From CAYXPR01 sp964467255 (GTDB taxonomy: Bacteria; Pseudomonadota; Alphaproteobacteria; Rickettsiales; RGZB01): DNA of 64,000 nucleotides. Each line of letters begins with the position of its first letter. Position 1 is the stretch's first letter. A model generated the notes under the pieces. The model did no database searches, was not told where the DNA came from, and saw only the letters and a program-made list of their open reading frames with translations. The stretch is from the NCBI GenBank assembly GCA_964467255.1, contig CAYXPR010000004.1:76328-140327 (forward strand), written 5' to 3'. The position numbers and the translations under genes were made by a program. Positions 43,668 through 50,784 of the stretch are shown in pieces.

Positions 43668-43865
43668 TTACAGATGCGCTTTATGCGCCAATTTGCGGCG
43701 GCGCACCATGAGCGCACCAGTGACAAGGAGTAAGGGCATGGAGAGATACTGAACGATGACTATGCCATGCGGCCATGCGTGCAGCGGTGTATAGACATAG
43801 GCCAAATTGAACACGGCGGCTGCGATGTGCAAAAAGCGGATAATGGTGATGGCAGAAATATTCAT
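43668..43865 (-). CDS. small membrane protein
   Basis: Protein of 65 residues with two hydrophobic helices (about 5-24 and 33-52) and a basic C-terminus (VRRRKLAHKAHL), which would stay in the cytoplasm. AAGGGGCGACC precedes the ATG at 43865. No family recognised. It lies between the ATPase gene and the secreted-protein gene on the same strand. Confidence 0.65.
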   Translation of the reverse strand: MNISAITIIRFLHIAAAVFNLAYVYTPLHAWPHGIVIVQYLSMPLLLVTGALMVRRRKLAHKAHL

Positions 43866-43940
43866 GGTCGCCCCTTAGTTTAGAGATGCGGACTTTCTAC
43901 CACTATCAGCGGCACCTGAAATTGATAAGTATCAAATGAC

Positions 43941-45800
43941 TCATCCACCCAAATCAGTTTTTATTTTACCGCCCCACGCCAGGCGTAGTGCATTGGTGAT
44001 GGCAAGAATGTCGATGCCTTCTTGCAGTAGTGCGCCCATGACCGGAGTGATGACGCCACCCGCTGCAAAGCCCATCGCAATAACACTTAAAACCATGCCG
44101 CCAATGGCGCTTTGCAGCACAATGCGACGCATGGCGGCACTGATGTGGATGAGCTCATCCACTTTCACTAGCGATGACTCCATGATAACAGCACCGCCCG
44201 CTTCAGCTGTGACGCTGCTGTGCTGACCAAAGGCAATGCCCACTGTGGCAGAAGCAAGTGCAGGGGCATCGTTAATACCATCGCCCATGAAAAGTGTGGG
44301 GGCGAGGGCTGCCTCTGCCCGCACGATGGCCACTTTCTGCTCAGGGCTTTGCGAAGCAAGAGTTTCTGTGATGCCAAGCAAGCCAGCGAGGTAGCTGACT
44401 TCGGATTCACGGTCGCCGGAAACGAGCATTACCTTATTAAACTGATGCGACGGAGAAAGATGGCGGATGAATGACTTGCCTTCCACACGCGGTGCGTCGC
44501 GAAAACGGAACGTGGCGGCGTAATGACCATCCATGAGGATAACACACTCAAGGCCTGCCGAGGTCGGTGGAAGCAGCGCGGCAATATCTGGCGCCGTTTG
44601 CAAAAGTTTTTTGCGGTGTGTGACGCGAATTTCATGCGCGGCGACAGTGCCAACCAAACCTTGCCCAGGCTTTTCAGACACGCTGAGTGCATCGATAAGC
44701 GTTAGATTTTCTTTTGCTGCCGCTTGTAAAATGGCGCTGGCAAGCGGATGTTTGGAATAGCGCTCAAGGCTGGCGGCATATTGCAAGACAGTGTTTTTCT
44801 CGACGCCTTTGGCGGAGAGGATTTCAGTTAGCTCAGGCTTGCCGTAAGTGAGTGTGCCGGTTTTATCAAAAATGGCGGTACGGCAAGTGGGCAGGCGCTC
44901 CAGCACGGTGGGGTCTTTGATGATGATGCCGCGCCGTGCCGCCATGGAAATGGCGCTGATGAGTGTGATGGGTATTGCAATGAGCAACGGGCAGGGCGTA
45001 GCCACTACCAGCACGGCTAAGAAGCGTGTGGCATCGCCGGTAAGGTACCATGCTGCCACCGCAACAACCAGCGCAAGAGGGGCAAAGAAAGCACCAATCT
45101 GATCGCCCAAACGCCGCATGGAGGGGCGTTTCTGTTCCGCTTCTTGCATGACCTCCATGATTTGTGCATAGCGTGAATCAGCGGGAATTTTTTCGGCACG
45201 GATGACTAGGACAGCTTCGCCATTGATGGCGCCGGAAAGAACTGCTGCGCCCGGCGCTTTAGAGACGTGGTAGGGCTCGCCCGTGAGGTACGATTCATCC
45301 ATCGTGCCATTCCCTTCGATGACAACTCCATCTACCGGTGCGGCCTCATGCGGGTAAATTACGATTTCATCACCGATGGCGATATCGGCAAGCGGCACAT
45401 CTTCAATCTGACTACCTTTTCTGCGGTGCGCAGTGGCGGGCATACGGTTTGCGAGCGCTAGCAGCACCGAGGATGCCTTGCGCATGGCGTAGGCCTCGAG
45501 CGCCTGCCCGCTAGCCAGCATGAGAACAATAAGTATGGCCGCCAGATATTCGCCCAGCCAGATACCAGTAAACAGGGCGAGTGCCGCGAGTAAGTCTGCC
45601 CCGAGATCTTTTTTTAACAGTTTTTTGAGAATGCCCCACACGAGTGAAGGCGTGCCCGCGGCGAGAACAGTCCACAGTGGCCAATGCGCATAATGGGCGG
45701 GTAATAAAAAATGCAGCGCGATGGCAACAACACATGCTATTGCGAGTGCGAGATTAAGGCGCGAAGTAGTGGGCAAATGTGAGGAAGGTTTTTTGTGCAT
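43941..45800 (-). CDS. heavy metal translocating P1B-type ATPase
   Basis: Membrane pump of 619 residues. Catalytic features are all present: TGEP (173-176), phosphorylation site DKTGT (312-316), the HP motif SKHPLASAI and GDGINDAPAL near the C-terminus. The transmembrane metal motif is ATPCPLLIAIP (about 267-277), with TPCPL in place of the CPC of Cu/Zn/Cd pumps. No N-terminal CxxC metal-binding domain exists. It exports or imports a transition metal, but the unusual motif prevents naming it. No metalloregulator is adjacent. Confidence 0.92.
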   Translation of the reverse strand: MHKKPSSHLPTTSRLNLALAIACVVAIALHFLLPAHYAHWPLWTVLAAGTPSLVWGILKKLLKKDLGADLLAALALFTGIWLGEYLAAILIVLMLASGQALEAYAMRKASSVLLALANRMPATAHRRKGSQIEDVPLADIAIGDEIVIYPHEAAPVDGVVIEGNGTMDESYLTGEPYHVSKAPGAAVLSGAINGEAVLVIRAEKIPADSRYAQIMEVMQEAEQKRPSMRRLGDQIGAFFAPLALVVAVAAWYLTGDATRFLAVLVVATPCPLLIAIPITLISAISMAARRGIIIKDPTVLERLPTCRTAIFDKTGTLTYGKPELTEILSAKGVEKNTVLQYAASLERYSKHPLASAILQAAAKENLTLIDALSVSEKPGQGLVGTVAAHEIRVTHRKKLLQTAPDIAALLPPTSAGLECVILMDGHYAATFRFRDAPRVEGKSFIRHLSPSHQFNKVMLVSGDRESEVSYLAGLLGITETLASQSPEQKVAIVRAEAALAPTLFMGDGINDAPALASATVGIAFGQHSSVTAEAGGAVIMESSLVKVDELIHISAAMRRIVLQSAIGGMVLSVIAMGFAAGGVITPVMGALLQEGIDILAITNALRLAWGGKIKTDLGG

Positions 45801-45875
45801 GCGTTACCATAAGCCTGTAACACGGGCCTGACAACAAAAGGCCATAAATAAAAATGGCGGACAAGAAAGTTTTAA

Positions 45876-45952
45876 TGGTCGGAACGACAGGATTTGAACC
45901 TGCGACCCCTAGTCCCCCAGACTAGTGCGCTACCGGGCTGCGCTACGCTCCG
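45876..45952 (-). tRNA. tRNA-Pro (anticodon GGG)
   Basis: On the minus strand a 77-base cloverleaf: acceptor CGGAGCG pairs with CGTTCCG, D-arm with GCGCAGCCCGGTAGCGC, anticodon stem CTAGT/ACTAG around loop CTGGGGG (anticodon GGG), T-arm GCAGGTTCGAATCCTG-type, discriminator A and an encoded CCA end. The anticodon reads Pro codons CCC and CCU. Confidence 0.95.
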
Positions 45953-46046
45953 ACACAATAAAAACCGTGCCAGCCAGTTAAAGCCTTAACACCGTGAAGT
46001 CAAGAGATTATCAGGGAAAGAAGTGCGTGAGCCTTAGGCGCGGGCA

Positions 46047-46460
46047 CTATGCGCGGGATTGCAAAAGCAGGTCGCGCAGCTCGCACAATTCATTGAAGGC
46101 GGCTTTTAGTTTTTCAACATCGTCTGCCGCAAGGTTTTTACCTGCTATTTCCGGTGCGCCTGCCACGAACAAATCAGACTGGTCTTCTTCGGTGCCGATG
46201 AGGTCGGTGCCACGGTCACCCAAAAATTTCTGCGCACCTTTAATGGTGAAACCTTTTTCATGCAGCAGTGTTTTGATTTCTTTTAAGGCATCCACATCCT
46301 GCGGGCGATAGTAACGGTGACCGCCGCGGCGCTTATGTGGTTTGATATTGGAAAACTTGCTCTCCCAGAAACGCAGCACATGCTGCGGCAGGCTGAGTTC
46401 AGCCGCCACTTCGCCTATCGTGCGGAAGGCGGTAGGAGATTTGCGTGCATCCTGCGTCAT
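46047..46460 (-). CDS. MerR family transcriptional regulator
   Basis: Regulator of 137 residues. The winged helix-turn-helix (about 14-80) reads FRTIGEVAAELSLPQHVLRFWE and RRGGHRYYRPQDVDALKEI. A short helical C-terminus contains no cysteine cluster, so it is not a metal sensor. It sits directly after ihfA, an arrangement conserved in many alphaproteobacteria; its targets are not known. No strong ribosome site is seen at 46460. Confidence 0.93.
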   Translation of the reverse strand: MTQDARKSPTAFRTIGEVAAELSLPQHVLRFWESKFSNIKPHKRRGGHRYYRPQDVDALKEIKTLLHEKGFTIKGAQKFLGDRGTDLIGTEEDQSDLFVAGAPEIAGKNLAADDVEKLKAAFNELCELRDLLLQSRA

Positions 46461-46470
46461 GATTTATGCG

Positions 46471-46797
46471 TTAGGATTGGGTGCCACCGGCGCCGGGCTC
46501 ATCGGGCCCGTTGATGGTTTTGGTCATGATGTTCGACGAATGGAAAGTGACCACGCGGCGTGCGGTGATCGGAACTTCCACTTTGGTTTTTGGGTTACGG
46601 CCCACGCGCTGTTTTTTCTGGCGCACTTTGAAGCTGCCGAACGAAGAGAGCTTTACGGATTCGCCTTTTTCGAGCGCTTTGGAAAGTTCTTCCAATACGG
46701 AATCGACGAGGTCAGCGCACTCAGAGTGGGAGAACCCCACTTCACGATACACTGCTTCCGTCAGATCAAGACGAGTGATGGTTTTTCCGCTATCCAT
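46471..46797 (-). CDS. ihfA: integration host factor subunit alpha
   Basis: DNA-bending nucleoid protein of 108 residues, one half of the IHF heterodimer. It has the HU/IHF fold with VKLSSFGSFKVRQKKQRVGRNPKTK and the beta-arm ARRVVTFHSS. The C-terminal tail (INGPDEPGAGGTQS) is a little longer than in E. coli. CGGAGGG precedes the ATG at 46797. The cluster rpmF-plsX-fabH-ihfA-merR is typical of alphaproteobacteria. Confidence 0.95.
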   Translation of the reverse strand: MDSGKTITRLDLTEAVYREVGFSHSECADLVDSVLEELSKALEKGESVKLSSFGSFKVRQKKQRVGRNPKTKVEVPITARRVVTFHSSNIMTKTINGPDEPGAGGTQS

Positions 46798-46899
46798 AAA
46801 CCCTCCGTTGTTTATCGTAAAAGGGTACGCCTGCCTCGATGCGGTGTCAACGAAAAAAACTTATATCACGCTGATTTTAAAGAGTTTTGAGCCTTTTTT

Positions 46900-47862
46900 T
46901 TACCAGCGGATGAGGGCCGAGCCCCACGCCAAACCGCCGCCAATAGCCTCAAGGCAAAGCAACTGATTTTTCTTAATTTTCCCTTGTTTTACAGCCGCAT
47001 GGAGGGCAAGGGGGATAGAGGCTGCCGAGGTGTTGGCATGGTCTGCCACAGTGGTAATCACCTTTTCCATAGGCAAATTCAAACGCCTAGCCACCGCATC
47101 GATAATTCTGAGGTTGGCTTGGTGGGGCACCATCCAATCCAGCGCTTCGGGGGCAAGATTATTCGCTTTGAGGGCCTCTAGTGTGGCATCGGCCAGCTTT
47201 TGAGTGGCATGGCGGAAGACTTCTTTGCCCTGCATGCGAATCGCGCCGCTTTTATTCCCGCTGCTGCCCGCACCACCATCGACAAACAAAATATCGCGCG
47301 TGCTGCCATCGGAATATAAATGCGTGGAAAGCACGCCGCGTTCACCGCCATTTTCTGCTTTCAGTACTAGTGCCCCCGCACCATCACCAAACAATACACA
47401 CGTGGTGCGGTCATTCCAATCCACGAGGCGCGTGATGGCTTCAGCACCAATCACCAGCGCGCAGCGGCTTTGCCCGACGCGGATAAAATTATCGGCCACT
47501 GCGAGCGCATAAATAAATCCTGCGCACACAGCTTGCACGTCGAACGCGGCACCTTTTTTCATGCCGAGCAAGTGTTGTACACGTGTGGCAGAAGAAGGGA
47601 AGGTGTTGTCGGGCGTGGTGGTGGCGAGCACGATTAAGTCGACTTCGTCGGCGGTGATGCCAGCATTGGCAAGCGCATCTGCCGCCGCTTTTGCCGCCAT
47701 GTCAGATGTCATCTCGCCTTCAGCGGCCACATGGCGCTGACGTATACCGGTGCGCTCGGTAATCCACTCATCGTTCGTGTCGATAATTTTTTCAAGGTCT
47801 GCGTTGGTGAGAATTTTCTCAGGCAGATAAGCACCACAACCGATGATGACAGAGCGTTGCAT
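46900..47862 (-). CDS. fabH: beta-ketoacyl-ACP synthase III
   Basis: Starts fatty-acid synthesis by joining acetyl-CoA to malonyl-ACP. 320 residues with the catalytic triad: Cys in DVQAVCAGFIYAL near 112, His in WMVPHQANLRI near 247 and Asn in ADHANTSAASIP near 277. The N-terminal motif YLPEKILTN is present. It follows plsX by seven bases and is probably co-transcribed and translationally linked. Confidence 0.96.
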   Translation of the reverse strand: MQRSVIIGCGAYLPEKILTNADLEKIIDTNDEWITERTGIRQRHVAAEGEMTSDMAAKAAADALANAGITADEVDLIVLATTTPDNTFPSSATRVQHLLGMKKGAAFDVQAVCAGFIYALAVADNFIRVGQSRCALVIGAEAITRLVDWNDRTTCVLFGDGAGALVLKAENGGERGVLSTHLYSDGSTRDILFVDGGAGSSGNKSGAIRMQGKEVFRHATQKLADATLEALKANNLAPEALDWMVPHQANLRIIDAVARRLNLPMEKVITTVADHANTSAASIPLALHAAVKQGKIKKNQLLCLEAIGGGLAWGSALIRW

Positions 47863-47869
47863 GGCGGGC

Positions 47870-48916
47870 TTACGCTTTCTCCAGCAGCAAGTGCGAGTGT
47901 GTGGTGTTCATGTCTTCAATAATTTGCTGATTCACATTGTGTGAAATCATATTGGCGGCCACGCCAACGGCATTGGCAAAGCCAACACCATCCGTGCCGC
48001 CATGGCTTTTCACCACCACGCCGTTCAAGCCAAGGAACATGGCGCCGTTATGGTGGCGCGGGTCCAGATGCGCGAACATGGTTTTAAGCGCAGGGCGTGC
48101 CAGCAGGTAACCTAGTTTTGCAAGCAGCGAGCTGCCGAAGGCTTGCTTTAAATAATGCACGCAAGTTTTGGCTGTGCCCTCTGCAGTTTTGAGCGCGATG
48201 TTGCCGGAAAAACCATCTGTTACCACCACATCGACGAGGCCTTCAGAGATGCTGTCGCCTTCAATATAACCATAAAAATAGGGCGCAAGGCTGGATTCGC
48301 GCAGGTTGGCGGATGCGGCCTTGATTTCGTCGCGACCTTTCATTTCTTCCGAGCCAATGTTCAGCAGGCCAATGCGTGGGTTTTGTAAGCCCAGCACGGC
48401 GCGGGTAAAGGCATCGCCCATTACCGCGAATTCAAACAGATTTTCGGCATCGCACTCCACGTTTGCGCCGAGGTCGAGAATCACGCATTCGCCATTTTTG
48501 GTGGGGAAGAGTGACGCAATCGCAGGGCGGTCAATGCCCTCCAGCGTGCGCAGCAGAAATTTGGCAATCGCCATCAGCGCGCCAGTGTTGCCAGCAGACA
48601 CGGCACCATCAGCCTTGCCATCCATCACCGCGTGAATGGCCATGCCCATCGAGGAGGTTTTATTTTTACGCAGCGCAACAGAAGGTTTTTCGTCGCTTTG
48701 AATTACGACATCCGCATGCACCACCGTGCTGACAGCACGGAGTTTTGGAAATTGCTGCAGTATTTTTTCGAGCTGTGGCGCATCGCCATAAAGCAGAAAT
48801 TTAATGCCAGGGTGGCGTAGTAACGCCTTATCCGCGCCTTCCAGCACGGAAAGCGGCGCATTATCTCCCCCCATCGCATCCAGTGCGAGTGTCATGTCTT
48901 TGCGGGGAGTGGCCAT
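47870..48916 (-). CDS. plsX: phosphate acyltransferase PlsX
   Basis: Makes acyl-phosphate from acyl-ACP for phospholipid synthesis; peripheral membrane enzyme. 348 residues. Motifs: TLALDAMGGDNAPLSVLEG at the start, SAGNTGALMAIAKF near 105 and DGFSGNIALKTAEG near 225. It lies between rpmF and fabH in the standard order. Confidence 0.95.
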   Translation of the reverse strand: MATPRKDMTLALDAMGGDNAPLSVLEGADKALLRHPGIKFLLYGDAPQLEKILQQFPKLRAVSTVVHADVVIQSDEKPSVALRKNKTSSMGMAIHAVMDGKADGAVSAGNTGALMAIAKFLLRTLEGIDRPAIASLFPTKNGECVILDLGANVECDAENLFEFAVMGDAFTRAVLGLQNPRIGLLNIGSEEMKGRDEIKAASANLRESSLAPYFYGYIEGDSISEGLVDVVVTDGFSGNIALKTAEGTAKTCVHYLKQAFGSSLLAKLGYLLARPALKTMFAHLDPRHHNGAMFLGLNGVVVKSHGGTDGVGFANAVGVAANMISHNVNQQIIEDMNTTHSHLLLEKA

Positions 48917-48936
48917 GATCTACTAGGCCAAAAAAA

Positions 48937-49146
48937 CTAATTCGCTTTGCCGGCAGCCTGATCGCTCTCTGCGTCTGGCTCCACAACAACACGGCGGCCA
49001 TCATAGTAGCCATCCTTCGTGAGGTGGTGCGGCAGCTTCAGTTCGCCCGTTGTGCGATCTTCCACCAGATTAATGCGGCCCAGCGCATGGTGAGAACGAC
49101 GCATGTTGCGGCGCGATTTCGATGTTTTCTTCTTAGGAACAGCCAT
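48937..49146 (-). CDS. rpmF: 50S ribosomal protein L32
   Basis: Ribosomal protein of 69 residues starting MAVPKKKTSKSRRNMRRSHH, the conserved L32 N-terminus. The CxxC zinc motif of some bacteria is absent, as usual in this lineage. AAGGATAAG precedes the ATG at 49146. First gene of the rpmF-plsX-fabH cluster. Confidence 0.96.
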   Translation of the reverse strand: MAVPKKKTSKSRRNMRRSHHALGRINLVEDRTTGELKLPHHLTKDGYYDGRRVVVEPDAESDQAAGKAN

Positions 49147-49232
49147 TGCAACTTATCCTTCTGCTATATATTATTCTGTGCTGTGCTTTAATGCGACCGC
49201 GTGAGCGGCGCACATGTTTCAAGGCGGCTGGT

Positions 49233-49238
49233 TATAAT
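49233..49238 (+). promoter_or_regulatory. possible -10 element upstream of bamE
   Basis: TATAAT at 49233-49238, about 72 bases before the bamE ATG, in the rpmF-bamE divergent gap. No convincing -35 box is found at 16-18 bases, so the call is weak. Confidence 0.25.
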
Positions 49239-49309
49239 ATAGTTCTACTGATAAATCCAGCATTTAGTAGTGCCCTAATGGGCTAGGATAAAAAAACAGA
49301 GTATAATTC

Positions 49310-49774
49310 ATGGTTATCAAACGGTTAGTATATTTTTTCTGCGCACTGGTTTTGCCGGTTTTAGCGGTTACAGGCTGCATTAAAACCACAGAAGAGCGCG
49401 GTTATGTGAATAAGTTCACCAAGTGGGCTGATGTGCAAAAGGGCGTGAGCACTCGCGAAGACGTGACCCGCCTGATGGGTTCTCCTTCAACCCAATCTAC
49501 CTACGGGAAAGAAACCTGGTACTATATTTCGACCACGGCAGAGAGTGTGGCCTTTGCTTCCCCCACGCTGGTGGACCAGAACGTATTATATGTGACGTTT
49601 TCAGATGCGGGCGTGGTGGAAACCACGGGCAAATACTCTATCAATGATGCCCGTGATATTGCCTTTGCCAAAGACCAGACTACCACCGAAGGTAATGATT
49701 TCACGGTGACGCAGCAGTTGCTGGGCAACCTTGGACGCTTCAATCCGAAGGATAGAGATTCGTCCGGTAATTAA
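49310..49774 (+). CDS. bamE: outer membrane protein assembly factor BamE (SmpA/OmlA lipoprotein)
   Basis: Small outer-membrane lipoprotein of 154 residues, part of the BAM complex. Signal peptide with lipobox AVTGC (Cys23). The SmpA/OmlA domain shows GVSTREDVTRLMGSPSTQS and ETWYYISTTAE, then LYVTFSDAGVVE. A C-terminal extension of ~40 residues follows the core. It is divergent from rpmF; bamB lies elsewhere in the window at 13.5 kb. Confidence 0.92.
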   Translation: MVIKRLVYFFCALVLPVLAVTGCIKTTEERGYVNKFTKWADVQKGVSTREDVTRLMGSPSTQSTYGKETWYYISTTAESVAFASPTLVDQNVLYVTFSDAGVVETTGKYSINDARDIAFAKDQTTTEGNDFTVTQQLLGNLGRFNPKDRDSSGN

Positions 49775-49775
49775 T

Positions 49776-50774
49776 TTAATCGCTCTTTTCTTTACTGCCT
49801 GGCACCCATCCCAAGGCGAATTTTTTGGCTTCTTTTGGAGAGCCTGGTGCCTTGACGCCGCTAGTTTTAATTAACGACAGCGCCATCGACCCAAAGATGA
49901 GTACGCCAGTGGCCATTAATGCATAGTGCGTGGGGATAAATTTGCCGCCGAAGTATGAGTTCAGCAACATTTTAACGCCCACGAGCATCAGCACCAAGGA
50001 AAGGCCGTATTTAAGGTAATGAAAGCGGTGGATAATCCCCGCCAGCGCAAAATAAAGTGCCCGCAGGCCTAAAATGGCAAACACGTTAGAGGTGTAGACA
50101 ATAAAGGGGTCGTGCGTGATAGCAAAAATAGCGGGGATGGAGTCAACCGCAAACACAAGGTCTGTGATTTCAATAAGCACCAGCACGATGAATAATGGCG
50201 TAATCCAGAGCTTTTTATTTTTGCGTACAAAGAAGCGCTCAGCATGAAAACCATCGGTTACACGAAAATGTTTCCGCATAAATGTGACAATGCGGTTGGT
50301 GCTTAGGTCTGGTTTTTTATTAATTGCGATCAGCATTTTGATGCTGGTGATGACCAGAAACGCCCCGAAGAAATATAAAATCCAGTGAAATTCTTTTATG
50401 AGTGCCGCACCGAGCGCAATCATGATGCCGCGCATCACGAGCGCGCCTAAAATACCCCAGAACAAAACACGGTGTTGATATTGTGGCGGCACTGCAAAGT
50501 GACTGAAAATCAGAACGAAGACAAAGATGTTGTCGAGGCTCAAGCTTTTTTCAATGAGGTAGCCTGTAAAGAACGCATATCCCGTTTCAGGGCCCATGAA
50601 ATGGAAGATGACTCCCCCAAAACACAGCGCGACGATAAAATACCCCAAACTCAGCAGGAGTGCTTCGCTGACGCGAATTTCACGATTTTTTTTGTGCAGG
50701 ACGCCCAAGTCAAAGGCGAGCAACAATAGCACCAGTACGTTGAAACCAACCCAGTGCCACATCGTGAGTTCCAT
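49776..50774 (-). CDS. TerC/Alx family membrane protein
   Basis: Polytopic inner-membrane protein of 332 residues, with VLLLLAFDLGVLHKKNREI, GYLIEKSLSLDNIFVFVLIF and VLIEITDLVFAVDSIPAIFAI, the acid-containing helices of the TerC family (Alx type). Such proteins export Mn2+ or Ca2+ or influence metal loading of secreted enzymes. It starts 10 bases after the rpoD stop, so it may be on the same transcript. No manganese riboswitch was seen in front of it. Confidence 0.92.
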   Translation of the reverse strand: MELTMWHWVGFNVLVLLLLAFDLGVLHKKNREIRVSEALLLSLGYFIVALCFGGVIFHFMGPETGYAFFTGYLIEKSLSLDNIFVFVLIFSHFAVPPQYQHRVLFWGILGALVMRGIMIALGAALIKEFHWILYFFGAFLVITSIKMLIAINKKPDLSTNRIVTFMRKHFRVTDGFHAERFFVRKNKKLWITPLFIVLVLIEITDLVFAVDSIPAIFAITHDPFIVYTSNVFAILGLRALYFALAGIIHRFHYLKYGLSLVLMLVGVKMLLNSYFGGKFIPTHYALMATGVLIFGSMALSLIKTSGVKAPGSPKEAKKFALGWVPGSKEKSD

Positions 50775-50784
50775 AAAAGACCAG

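Noticed and set aside
45801..46046. Integration site or mobile element at tRNA-Pro
   Set aside because: No integrase, no repeated tRNA 3' end found nearby, and neighbours are core genes.
49302..49307. TATAAT immediately before the bamE ATG
   Set aside because: Only two bases from the start codon, so it cannot be a -10 box giving a useful leader; more likely chance in AT-rich DNA.
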